64,000 nucleotides of DNA from Oceaniovalibus sp. ACAM 378 (lineage in GTDB: Bacteria; Pseudomonadota; Alphaproteobacteria; Rhodobacterales; Rhodobacteraceae): assembly GCF_008085915.1 (NCBI RefSeq), contig NZ_VSJK01000017.1, forward strand, positions 1 through 64,000, given 5' to 3'. A program made the translations under genes and the position numbers. Below the pieces are notes generated by a model, which made no database searches, had not been told where the DNA came from, and worked only from the letters and a program-made list of their open reading frames with translations. How positions within the stretch are numbered: position 1 is the stretch's first letter; each line of letters begins with the position of its first letter. Below, piece by piece: positions 18,680-26,603 of this stretch.

Positions 18680-18790
18680 TGTCCACCCTCCGCCCACTGC
18701 GATCACGACCTCATAAAACAGCATGCCCTGTTCCGACTTTAGTCCCAGTTGGGCTTGCAACAGCCGCGCGCGTTCGAGTTGGAGACGCAA
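18680..18790 (-). pseudogene. Possible outer-membrane efflux protein tail
   Basis: About 37 codons on the minus strand resemble the C-terminus of a TolC/NodT-type outer-membrane efflux protein: ERARLLQAQLGL, then a short strand and VAVGGGW-like text (IAVGGGWTGD). Nothing upstream continues the gene. A weak call; the rest of the 320-bp gap before the TauE gene shows nothing else. Confidence 0.3.
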
Positions 18791-18795
18791 ATATC

Positions 18796-19548
18796 ATGTT
18801 CAACTATGCCGATCCCTGGCCTCTTGCCGCCGTGCTGCTGGCCCTTGTGCTTGGCGGCATGCTCAAGGGTGCGACCGGAGCTGGTGCTCCGGTAATTTCC
18901 GTACCGGTGCTCGCTGCCGTGTTCGATATTCGCATCGCAATCGTCATCATGGCGACGCCGAACTTGTTGACCAATATTTGGCAGATGTGGCAGTTTCGCG
19001 GACACGGCATTGGCCGGGCGTTCACGCTGGGCTTTGCGATCGCGGGGGCGGTCGGGGCGACACTCGGCACCGTCATCCTCGCCTCGCTGCCGCTGGAGGC
19101 GTTGCAACTGTCGACAGCGCTTGTCGTGATAGCCTATATAGCGCTGCGCCTGATCCGCCCCGATCTCAGCCTGCTCCGCACCACCGCTGACCGGATCGTG
19201 CTCCCGATGGGATTTGCAGCAGGCATCCTTCAGGGAGCTGCAGGGGTCTCTGCGCCGATCTCGGTCAGCTTCCTCAATGCAATGCGGCTCAGCCGCCCCG
19301 CTTTTATTGCCACGATATCGGCGTTCTTTGTTGTCATGTCTGTGGTGCAAGTGCCTGTTCTTTTTGCCTACGATCTGATGACCTGGCAGCTTTTCGGTGT
19401 CGGCGCACTCGCCCTCGTACCGCTGTTTGCGGGCATGCCGTTGGGGGCCGCCGCCGCCGAGCGTATTGGGCCAAAGGGTTTCGACCGGATCATTCTGGTC
19501 TTTCTGGGCTTGCTGGCCTGTCGGCTGATCTGGACTGCACTCGCATAG
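18796..19548 (+). CDS. TauE/SafE-family membrane exporter
   Basis: A 250-residue inner-membrane protein with about eight hydrophobic segments in two repeats. The family glycine-rich motif appears twice: LGGMLKGATGAGAPVISVP (about residue 20) and AGILQGAAGVSAPISVSF (about 140). TauE/SafE proteins are thought to export sulfonates, sulfite or organic anions. ATG 18796 is preferred over a long upstream extension that lacks family character. The gene is isolated between the OsmC-like gene and the convergent pcaG, so its partner pathway is unclear. Confidence 0.87.
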   Translation: MFNYADPWPLAAVLLALVLGGMLKGATGAGAPVISVPVLAAVFDIRIAIVIMATPNLLTNIWQMWQFRGHGIGRAFTLGFAIAGAVGATLGTVILASLPLEALQLSTALVVIAYIALRLIRPDLSLLRTTADRIVLPMGFAAGILQGAAGVSAPISVSFLNAMRLSRPAFIATISAFFVVMSVVQVPVLFAYDLMTWQLFGVGALALVPLFAGMPLGAAAAERIGPKGFDRIILVFLGLLACRLIWTALA

Positions 19549-19709
19549 CGGACGACGACAGGACTGCGCGCGAAGCTTGCGATCACTGTAGTGCCGCTCT
19601 GACGGCGAACGTGGTTGTGACGCCCCTGTGAGGGACTTGTCCCATGTTGCTTCCTTCCCCTCTTGGGAAAGGATCGCACCATCAGACTGTCGGGTCGAAC
19701 ACCTGGCCT

Positions 19710-20312
19710 TCAGATGTCAAAGAAAATGGTTTCGTGAGGGCCTTGCAGGTGGATGTCGAAGCGAAATTCGCCGTTCGCGGCGCGTTGCGCCAACAGGGTT
19801 GGAACCCGGTCGCGATGCTCGAGCCGGCTCAGGATCGGGTCTTCGGCATTGGCCGCCTCCTCATCCGCGAAATATATCCGGGTGTGCAGGCCGACGTTGA
19901 TTCCCCGCGCCACGATCCAGACCGTGATATGCGGGGCCTGCATCCTTCCGTCTGGCCAGGCCACCCGCCCGGGTCTGACCGTATCAAACCGGAAGGCACC
20001 GGTGTCCATGTCGCCCGGCGACCGGCCCCAGCCGGTGAAATCCGGGTCGGCCCCTGGCTGACCGGCAAAGCACCCCGAAGCATCCGCCTGCCAGATTTCG
20101 ACCATTGCATCCTTCAGGGCCATACCGGTTCCGTCATGGACAGCGCCGGTGATCAGGATCTCTTCGCCCTTGACCGGGCCGGTTTTCATCGAAACTCCGA
20201 GATCCCCGCCATAGGCGCTGATCCCGGTAAAATTTGGCGTGCAACCGATGTGAACATAGGGCCCCGCCGTCTGGCTTGGCGTTTCTCTGAGCCTGTGAAG
20301 TTTCTGGACCAT
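19710..20312 (-). CDS. pcaG: Protocatechuate 3,4-dioxygenase alpha subunit
   Basis: A 200-residue alpha subunit. It opens with LRETPSQTAGPYVHIGCTPN, has the VEIWQADASG and WGRSPGDMDTGAF motifs of intradiol dioxygenases, and ends in FRFDIHLQGPHETIFFDI. The alpha subunit has lost the iron ligands and completes the active site of the beta subunit. It cleaves protocatechuate between the hydroxyls to 3-carboxy-cis,cis-muconate. ATG 20312 has GGAAAGAG upstream; it follows pcaH by about 40 bases in the same operon. The rest of the beta-ketoadipate pathway is not in the window. Confidence 0.93.
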   Translation of the reverse strand: MVQKLHRLRETPSQTAGPYVHIGCTPNFTGISAYGGDLGVSMKTGPVKGEEILITGAVHDGTGMALKDAMVEIWQADASGCFAGQPGADPDFTGWGRSPGDMDTGAFRFDTVRPGRVAWPDGRMQAPHITVWIVARGINVGLHTRIYFADEEAANAEDPILSRLEHRDRVPTLLAQRAANGEFRFDIHLQGPHETIFFDI

Positions 20313-20352
20313 CAGATTCTCTTTCCGGCGAAGGCATTCAATTCCAACATGG

Positions 20353-21105
20353 TCAAAGACCCTCGACGCGGTTTTCGAACATCGTCTGTCGCCGCCCGCG
20401 CAATACAATGTCAAAACGGTAGGCCAGCGCATCCATCGGGATGGTCCGCGCCATGTCGAGCGGCGCGATCAGGCTTTCCACACCCTCGCGCGTCGGAATG
20501 CCTCCGACGATGGGACATTTCCAGATCAGCGGATCACCTTCAAAATACATCTGGGTGATCAGACGCTGGGCAAAGGAATGCCCGAACAGGCTCAGGTGGA
20601 TATGGGCTGGACGCCAGTCGTTCATCGAGTTCGGCCAGGGATACGGGCCAGGCATCACGGTGCGGAATTCATAAGCGCCGTCTTCGTCCGTCATCACCCG
20701 CCCGCAGCCGCCAAAGTTCGGATCAAGCGCGGCAAGATAGCTTTCCTTTTTGTGGCGATACCGTCCGCCCGCGTTGGCCTGCCAGATTTCGATCAGGGAA
20801 TGGGGAACGGGTCGGCCGAATTCGTCGCTAACCCGGCCATGCACCACGATGCGCGGCCCGATTGCGGCACCCTGATCCGCAGAAAAATTGTGGATCAGAT
20901 CATTGTCCAACGGATTGATCGTGTCATGTCCGAAAACCGGACCGGTCTCTTCGCTGATCGAAGTAGGGAATGACAGCAATGACGCCTGGGGCGAGCGTTT
21001 CACGCTGGTCTTATAGGGCGGGTACAAAGCCGGCGGGTGCCAGTCGCGGTCGCGGTTAACAAAGCCGTTGCGACCGGGGGCGTTGGAATTTTTAGCTGCG
21101 GTCAT
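20353..21105 (-). CDS. pcaH: Protocatechuate 3,4-dioxygenase beta subunit
   Basis: A 250-residue intradiol dioxygenase. The Fe(III) ligands are all visible: Tyr in GGRYRHKK, Tyr in MPGPYPWPN, and two His in [13 protein letters not shown]. The beta-subunit opening with [18 protein letters not shown] is typical. With pcaG it forms the ring-cleaving complex. The gene is transcribed away from the aldehyde dehydrogenase, and the 395-bp gap between them carries an operator-like dyad. It provides an ortho-cleavage route beside the meta-cleavage genes downstream, which is unusual. Confidence 0.95.
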   Translation of the reverse strand: MTAAKNSNAPGRNGFVNRDRDWHPPALYPPYKTSVKRSPQASLLSFPTSISEETGPVFGHDTINPLDNDLIHNFSADQGAAIGPRIVVHGRVSDEFGRPVPHSLIEIWQANAGGRYRHKKESYLAALDPNFGGCGRVMTDEDGAYEFRTVMPGPYPWPNSMNDWRPAHIHLSLFGHSFAQRLITQMYFEGDPLIWKCPIVGGIPTREGVESLIAPLDMARTIPMDALAYRFDIVLRGRRQTMFENRVEGL

Positions 21106-21379
21106 CCGTGTCTCTCCATGTCAGAATAGTATGCTTCGCCTAATTGGACGCGTGGATGGCGGGCGGCACGTCGGCATGGATCGCCACAGGCTGGAGCGTG
21201 CTGAGGTTCGCATTGCGCTTCGAACACAGTGCCAAATCTCAGGGCGAGTTGGCGCAGAACACACAGGGTCCGCGGGCGGAACTTTGCCAAGGTGCCGGGC
21301 CCATTCCCTCTATCGCATCACTCCAATCGAAACACATCGCCAATAATATTGTCGTGACCATATATAGCATGCTTCAATT

Positions 21380-21395
21380 ATGGACCGAGGTCCAT
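21380..21395. promoter_or_regulatory. Palindromic operator between pcaH and the aldehyde dehydrogenase
   Basis: ATGGACCGAGGTCCAT has perfect 7-base arms around GA. It is framed by CAATT (21375-21379) and AATTG (21399-21403), which extends the dyad. It sits about 105 bases before the dehydrogenase start and 275 bases before pcaH. The same arms occur at 17262-17277. The binding protein is unknown; a MarR- or GntR-type dimer would fit the size. Confidence 0.55.
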
Positions 21396-21499
21396 TTTAA
21401 TTGACGAGGTGCAGCAACTATGCGACTTTTCCGCAACTGGCGCAAAGCCCTTGGCATCTGGCCAGGTGTAATTGACGCTTGCCAAGGGGAGGTTTTATC

Positions 21500-22990
21500 G
21501 TGTCACGAGCCGAGCAGCAGATTACTACGGAACTGTTTATCAACGGCGCGCCCTGCGCCGCCGAGAACGGTCGCACCTATGCGATCCACAATCCAGCCAG
21601 ACCCGATGAATGCGTTGGCCATGCTGCGCGGGGATCGGTTGCGGACGTGGACGCCGCGGTGCGCTCCGCCCATGAAGCCTATCCTGCTTGGGCGCGAATG
21701 CCCTATGGCGAACGCGCCGAGCTACTGGTGAAAATCGCCAGGGTTCTGGTCGAGGACGAGGCCGACGTTGACTTTCGCTCCAGACTTTTCTGCCGTGAGC
21801 ATGGAAAGATTCTGAAAGAGACCCGAATGGAAATGGCGCGGCTCGGCGACCGCTTTCTGCTCTCCGCCTCCTATGCCGACCGGCTGCAGGACGACGAGAA
21901 GCTGTCCGGCCCGCCTTTTGACACGATCATCACGCGTCAGCCGCGTGGTGTCGCCGCACTGATCGTACCGTGGAACTGGCCACTGTCGATCCTTGGCGCC
22001 AAGTTGCCGCAGGCCCTGATCGCCGGAAATACGGTGGTCGTAAAACCATCGCAGAATTCGGCCTTGGCGCCGACATTGACGCTGCACAAGATCGCACAGC
22101 TCCTGCCGCCCGGCGTGCTGAACGTGATCACCGGCAGCTCCAGTGAAATCGGCGACGCATTGGTCGGTCACAAACTGGTCCGGCGGGTCAATTTCACCGG
22201 CTCGATCGAAATCGGCAAGCACGTCATGAAGACGGCGGCGGATCACCTGACACCCGTAACGCTCGAACTGGGTGGCAACGATGCCGCGATCATCCTGCCC
22301 GATGCGGTGCTGGACGATGCGGCGTTTATGCGGATGTATCTCGGCGCCTTTATGTCGAGTGGCCAGATTTGCATGGCCCTAAAGCGGCTCTATGTGCATC
22401 GGTCGCGGTACGACGAGGTGGTCGATGGCCTGTCGGCCGCCTGCGCAAAGCAGGTCGTGGGTGACGGTATGTTGCCTGAAACGACGATGGGACCGCTGAA
22501 CAACCGCAAGCAGCTTGGCATTGTCCAAGCGATGATCGCAGAGGCGCGCAGCGCGGGTGCCGAGGTCAAGGAATTCGGCTCCGTGCCAGATGCCGAACTC
22601 TACGAAAAGGGCTATTTCCAGAAACCGACACTGGTTTTCCGGCCAGAACCCGGCCTTAGCGTCGTGCGCGAGGAACAATTTGGCCCAATTCTGCCGATCA
22701 TTCCGTTTGATGACGAGGCAGAGGCGGTGCGGCTGGCAAACGACAGTGATTTTGGCCTCTGCTCCTCTGTCTGGACTGAGGATCGCGAGCGGGCACTGGT
22801 CATCGCCCGCCAGCTCGAGGCTGGTTATACCTACATCAACGGGCATGGACCCGCAGCACAGGACAGCCGCGGTCCCTTTGGCGGCTTCAAGAAATCCGGC
22901 ATCGGCCGCAACTTGGGCTATGAGGGCGTTCTGGAATTCCAGGGCTATCATTCGATCTCTGCTCCAGCGGGCTGGTTGAATAACACCTGA
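21500..22990 (+). CDS. NAD(P)-dependent aldehyde dehydrogenase
   Basis: A 496-residue ALDH. Landmarks: PWNWPLSILGAKLPQALIAGN (cofactor groove), FTGSIEIGKHV, catalytic Glu in LELGGNDAA, and catalytic Cys in SGQICMALKRLYVH. The C-terminal PFGGFKKSGIGRNLGYEG is standard. GTG 21500 is chosen as start because GGGGAGG lies 8-14 bases upstream. It probably oxidises an aromatic aldehyde such as 4-hydroxybenzaldehyde or vanillin-like compounds to the acid used by the island (inference from context). It converges on the gene at 23.3 kb across a terminator. Confidence 0.92.
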   Translation: MSRAEQQITTELFINGAPCAAENGRTYAIHNPARPDECVGHAARGSVADVDAAVRSAHEAYPAWARMPYGERAELLVKIARVLVEDEADVDFRSRLFCREHGKILKETRMEMARLGDRFLLSASYADRLQDDEKLSGPPFDTIITRQPRGVAALIVPWNWPLSILGAKLPQALIAGNTVVVKPSQNSALAPTLTLHKIAQLLPPGVLNVITGSSSEIGDALVGHKLVRRVNFTGSIEIGKHVMKTAADHLTPVTLELGGNDAAIILPDAVLDDAAFMRMYLGAFMSSGQICMALKRLYVHRSRYDEVVDGLSAACAKQVVGDGMLPETTMGPLNNRKQLGIVQAMIAEARSAGAEVKEFGSVPDAELYEKGYFQKPTLVFRPEPGLSVVREEQFGPILPIIPFDDEAEAVRLANDSDFGLCSSVWTEDRERALVIARQLEAGYTYINGHGPAAQDSRGPFGGFKKSGIGRNLGYEGVLEFQGYHSISAPAGWLNNT

Positions 22991-23076
22991 CGGTGCAAGC
23001 CGGATAACAGGCAGGCTTGCCTGACGTTCGACGGCCTGCCCATTCTGGGCCGGATCTCTCCAAACAACGCACAAAT

Positions 23077-23100
23077 GACCCACCCGAGCTCGGGTGGGTC
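23077..23100. terminator. Perfect palindrome between convergent genes
   Basis: GACCCACCCGAG is followed directly by its exact reverse complement, giving a 24-bp perfect palindrome 86 bases after the aldehyde dehydrogenase stop and 176 bases after the opposing gene ends. It would form a very stable stem for both strands. There is no long T-run, so it may stop polymerase weakly or protect 3' ends. Confidence 0.55.
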
Positions 23101-23275
23101 CCGGGAAACGGAGCGCTGTGCCAAGACCGAGATGGCGATCCGCAACGTCGGGGAAGAGGGCCAACTCTTATAGATGGAGGCGCTGCGGGATGGCGACAGA
23201 CGTGTTGTGCTTGGCCGACAGCGACAAACAACGCGTGGAACTGAGCAACGGGGCCGAACCGTCGAAAGCGCCAAA

Positions 23276-24163
23276 TCAGTCGATATGAGCCAGGATTTTT
23301 TGGGCCAGAAGCCGGTAATCGGCTTTTTCCGCCTCACTGATTTCGCCGAAGTCCATTGCGCCGACAGTTTTCTGCCATTCGGCGGTGGCCGCAGCCATGC
23401 GTCCAGAAAGACCGAGATCGGCGGCTGTCTTCGCGGCTTCCTCCATTTCGGCAGCGCGCCGTTCGCCATGCACCATGACACGTTCGAGCATGTAGGCCGA
23501 GCGCTCAGCCCAGCCAAAACCCGGAAACGAACTTTCAAGGGACGGCAAGACCACCCCGTCGACGCCTTCCCGGGTCGCGGAAAGCACGCATTCGACGACC
23601 AGGGCCTCAATGCCCTTGATCATGATGCTGCGGATCATCTTGATCGCCGAGGCTGTGCCAATTGGGCCCGGGGCGATTGTCGGCCGCATGTCCAGACTTT
23701 CAAGGACGGCGAGCGCCTCAGTCGCATGCGGCCCGCTGACCAGCAGCGGCGCGTGTTGGCGAAGCGGCAACACCGGGGACATGACGGCAACATCCACATA
23801 GCGCGCGCCGGCGGCCTCTATCGTCTCGGCTGCCGCCCGTTTTGAAGCCGGCGCACAGGAGTTCATGTCGAAATACAGAGCGCCGGGAAGAATATGCGCT
23901 GCCGTGCTCTGAGCTGCGGCAAGTGCCTGATCAGCGGTCACTGTGCTGAAGACGAGGTTGGCGTTCTCGAGGGCCTCTTGCAGTGTTGCGTGGCCAGAAA
24001 TGCCGACGCGCAGATAGTCGGCTCGTTTTCCGGCTGCCACGCTCTCCTTAACGCTGGCGGTCTTTGTGTCGAACGCGTTCACCACCGAGCGGGTGCGCGC
24101 ATCCCAGCCTTCGGTAAAGGCTGTCGCGGCTTCACCAAAACCGACAAAGGCAATCGTCTGCAT
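23276..24163 (-). CDS. 6-phosphogluconate dehydrogenase-like oxidoreductase with DUF1932 tail
   Basis: A 295-residue NAD(P)-dependent oxidoreductase. The Rossmann start is IAFVGFGEAATAF (GxGxxx). The central part has DMNSCAP and VDVAVMSPV, in the place of the hydroxyacid-dehydrogenase signature. The C-terminal domain with KMIRSIMIKGIEALVVECVL and FPGFGWAERSAYMLERV matches DUF1932. Similar proteins often lie in protocatechuate 4,5-cleavage clusters, where they may act on a hydroxymuconate semialdehyde-type or oxaloacid intermediate. It is the last gene of the lig block, 23 bases after ligC. The exact substrate is unknown. Confidence 0.8.
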   Translation of the reverse strand: MQTIAFVGFGEAATAFTEGWDARTRSVVNAFDTKTASVKESVAAGKRADYLRVGISGHATLQEALENANLVFSTVTADQALAAAQSTAAHILPGALYFDMNSCAPASKRAAAETIEAAGARYVDVAVMSPVLPLRQHAPLLVSGPHATEALAVLESLDMRPTIAPGPIGTASAIKMIRSIMIKGIEALVVECVLSATREGVDGVVLPSLESSFPGFGWAERSAYMLERVMVHGERRAAEMEEAAKTAADLGLSGRMAAATAEWQKTVGAMDFGEISEAEKADYRLLAQKILAHID

Positions 24164-24186
24164 GGGTATCTGTCCAATTCGCGCAG

Positions 24187-25122
24187 TTAAGAATGAAAAA
24201 TCCGGTCGATATAGTCGATGACACGCATGGCCGGTAGCAAATCGCTTATCGACGACTGCACGGCCCGATCCCCATTGATCGCGTCGATGAAGGCTTGGTT
24301 CTGGTCGACAAACGCCGCGCCTGAAAGGGGTACTGACTTGTGTTCATGATCGGTCATCCCATCGCGAAACACATGAAACGTGCCCGTATCGCCAATGTAG
24401 CGGTAGAAGCCGCCGAAGGGACCTTGATTGTTGAACGAGAGCGCAAGCGAGAGCAGAGCGCCGTTGCTGGCCTTCAGGGCAATGCTCATATCCATCGGTA
24501 TGCCGAGCACGGGATGTCGTGGTCCGGCGTGACCGAAGGCTTGCGGCTCGGGATCACCGGTCAGCCAGATGAACAGGTCGATCGTATGGCAGGCGTGGTG
24601 CCAAAGAAGATTGTCCACCCAACTACGCGGTTTGCCATGCATGTTGAGGTTGGAGCGGCGGAAAAAATAGGTCTCTGCCACGAGGTGATGCAGGACAAAT
24701 GATCCCTCGTCGATCCGCGCTTTCAAGTGTCGGTGAGCCGGGGAAAAACGGCGCGTATGGCAGGCCATCGCCACTTGTGCCGGCCGCGTATCGCAAAGTT
24801 CAGCAAGCGCCTCGCAAGCCGCCAGATCGAGCCCCATCGGGATCTCTAAAAGCACATGCTTTCCGGCTTTCAACGCTTTGGTTGCGTGCTCCGGGTGCAG
24901 GCTGGACGGACTGGCGATAATCACCGCGTCGATGTCGTCTCGCCCCAAGATCGCATCAAGGTCGGCGGTGGCGGTGGCTATGTTCCATTTGGCTGCAAAA
25001 GCGTTCCCCGCCATTGCGTCGCCATAGACCACAGCCACCACCTTAATTCCAACCATGCACGACAGCGACTGCATATGCACATCGGCGATTGCACCTTCGC
25101 CAACGATACCGATCCGCACCAT
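24187..25122 (-). CDS. ligC: 4-Carboxy-2-hydroxymuconate-6-semialdehyde dehydrogenase
   Basis: A 311-residue Gfo/Idh/MocA oxidoreductase. It opens VRIGIVGEGAIADVH (nucleotide-binding GxGxxA). IIASPSSLHPEHATKAL and HVLLEIPMGLDL follow; the usual EKP of the family is EIP here. The DNLLWHHACHTIDLFIWLTGD segment is characteristic of LigC. The enzyme oxidises the semialdehyde made by LigAB, in its hemiacetal form, to 2-pyrone-4,6-dicarboxylate. It sits 18 bases after ligB in the same direction, and the product is handled by ligI at 32.8 kb. Confidence 0.88.
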   Translation of the reverse strand: MVRIGIVGEGAIADVHMQSLSCMVGIKVVAVVYGDAMAGNAFAAKWNIATATADLDAILGRDDIDAVIIASPSSLHPEHATKALKAGKHVLLEIPMGLDLAACEALAELCDTRPAQVAMACHTRRFSPAHRHLKARIDEGSFVLHHLVAETYFFRRSNLNMHGKPRSWVDNLLWHHACHTIDLFIWLTGDPEPQAFGHAGPRHPVLGIPMDMSIALKASNGALLSLALSFNNQGPFGGFYRYIGDTGTFHVFRDGMTDHEHKSVPLSGAAFVDQNQAFIDAINGDRAVQSSISDLLPAMRVIDYIDRIFHS

Positions 25123-25140
25123 CGCCCTATCGACCCGCAG

Positions 25141-25992
25141 TTACTTGTTACGGTAGCAAGCGAGCCCGGCAGCGGTGAGCGAGGCGGAGACGTGATAGTG
25201 CTGATAGACTTCCTCGATATCCATGTTCATGGCGCCGCGCGCCACCAGCCACATGATCAGTTCGGCGCCCTCGTGGCCAGCTTCCTTCATAAAGACGCCA
25301 TTTGGGATTTTGGTCAGCGCCATAGGATCGGTGACCATCTTGTCGAGGAACATACGGTCGAAATCCGGCTTCATGAAGCCTGAGCGTTCGCCTTGCAATT
25401 GGTGAGACATGCCCCCGGTGCCCATGATCAGGACCCGCGTATCCTTTGGATACGCATCGACTGCCTTGCGGATCGCCTGACCAAGCTTGAAGCAACGCAG
25501 TGGCATTGGCAGAGGAAACTGGATCGTGTTGACCGTGATCGGGATCACACGGGTCGGCCACTCCTCGATCTCACCGGCCGGACCGCCGAAAAAGACGCTC
25601 ATTGGAACGGTAAATCCATGATCGACTTCCATTTCCTGGAACATCGTCATGTCGAACTCTTGGGCGACCAGGTGTTCAATCAGGTGCCAGCTCAGGTCGG
25701 GATCGCCCTGGAAAGGGGGAATAGGCCTTGGGCCCCAGCCTTCGTCGCCGGAAAGGTATTGCGCTGCGGCTCCAATGCCGAAGGTCGGCACACGGTCCAG
25801 AAACACCTCCAGCCCATGGTCGTTGTAGATGACGATGGTGACGTCAGGCTTTAATTCTTTGACGAACTCCTTGGCCGGAAGATAGCCGTCGAACAACGGC
25901 TTCCAGTAGGGGTCCTGCGTGATTCCGCTGTCCATGGCGATGCCGATGGAAGGAACGTGGCTCGTCGTAACTGCCGCGATGATTTCAGCCAT
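25141..25992 (-). CDS. ligB: Protocatechuate 4,5-dioxygenase beta subunit
   Basis: A 283-residue class III extradiol dioxygenase. The Fe(II) region at the start reads TTSHVPSIG (His 12), with a second His in IYNDHGLEVF (about 60) and Glu near the C-terminal half; the VDHGFTVPMS motif holds the catalytic-base His. GTGGMSHQLQGERSGF is also typical. With LigA it opens protocatechuate next to the hydroxyl pair, giving 4-carboxy-2-hydroxymuconate-6-semialdehyde. ATG 25992 lies 9 bases after the ligA stop. Confidence 0.95.
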   Translation of the reverse strand: MAEIIAAVTTSHVPSIGIAMDSGITQDPYWKPLFDGYLPAKEFVKELKPDVTIVIYNDHGLEVFLDRVPTFGIGAAAQYLSGDEGWGPRPIPPFQGDPDLSWHLIEHLVAQEFDMTMFQEMEVDHGFTVPMSVFFGGPAGEIEEWPTRVIPITVNTIQFPLPMPLRCFKLGQAIRKAVDAYPKDTRVLIMGTGGMSHQLQGERSGFMKPDFDRMFLDKMVTDPMALTKIPNGVFMKEAGHEGAELIMWLVARGAMNMDIEEVYQHYHVSASLTAAGLACYRNK

Positions 25993-26001
25993 GGAAACCT
26001 C

Positions 26002-26412
26002 TTATTTACTGGTGTGGGCGTTGAGTTTGGCGCGAAACTCTTCGAGTGTCATACTGTTTTGCTGCGCGCCCACATGCTGCATGGAGGTGTGGTTGATCGA
26101 TGCCAGCTTGAACACGTAATAGATGTTGCCGCCCGACCGGATCATCCCGATCCAGTCACGGTCGAAGACCAGCTGCTTCGACTCTTCGCTGAGGCCGAAC
26201 TGCGCACAGTATGCGGCCTCGTCTGCGGCGAACGCAGCGCGATTATCCCGCTTGGTCAGGGACATACACATCTTGTTGAGCGGATAGTTCTTCTGGCTGC
26301 GTGTGCCGTCGAACAGATAGGTGCCCTCGAGCGAGCGGGCGAGACGCTTATCTTCCTCGATGCGCTCGCTGATCGTCGGCTCACCGGCGGCTTCTTCATC
26401 GGACGATGACAT
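26002..26412 (-). CDS. ligA: Protocatechuate 4,5-dioxygenase alpha subunit
   Basis: A 136-residue alpha subunit, normal length. It contains YLFDGTRSQKNYPLNKMCMSL, the RAAFAADEAAYCAQFGL helix and the VFDRDWIGMIRSGGNIYYV segment of the LigA fold. It covers the active site of LigB. First gene of the ligABC block. The 191-bp region upstream to pobA carries two copies of a GGAAAAT-type motif that also occur at the divergent regulator/galB promoter. Confidence 0.94.
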   Translation of the reverse strand: MSSSDEEAAGEPTISERIEEDKRLARSLEGTYLFDGTRSQKNYPLNKMCMSLTKRDNRAAFAADEAAYCAQFGLSEESKQLVFDRDWIGMIRSGGNIYYVFKLASINHTSMQHVGAQQNSMTLEEFRAKLNAHTSK

Positions 26413-26500
26413 GAAAATCTCCTTGTTCGCACTGAAGCGGAACCTGCCACTTCACATTAGCACTTCCGAAGAGCAGGCTGAAATTGGAAACGCGCGCTCT

Positions 26501-26563
26501 ACCATTCATTTTCCGCAAAACATCGACTTGATTAAACCCGATAATGCCTATTTTCCGCCAAAA
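26501..26563 (-). promoter_or_regulatory. ligA promoter region with two GGAAAAT boxes
   Basis: On the minus strand, TTTTGGCGGAAAAT (26550-26563) and TTGCGGAAAATGAATGGT (26501-26518) lie about 44 bases apart, between pobA and ligA. Near-identical text (TTGTGGAAAATGAATAGT and TTGGCGGATAA, 43 bases apart) sits in the divergent gap at 30146-30200. This suggests one regulator, probably the double-HTH LysR protein, governs both ends of the pathway. Confidence 0.5.
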
Positions 26564-26603
26564 CTACATTCATCATTGACGAATGGCCTGACCACTGAGG
26601 ACA

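Noticed and set aside
18680-18790. Outer-membrane efflux gene as a real CDS
   Set aside because: Only about 37 codons fit; there is no upstream continuation or start, so it is listed only as a weak remnant.
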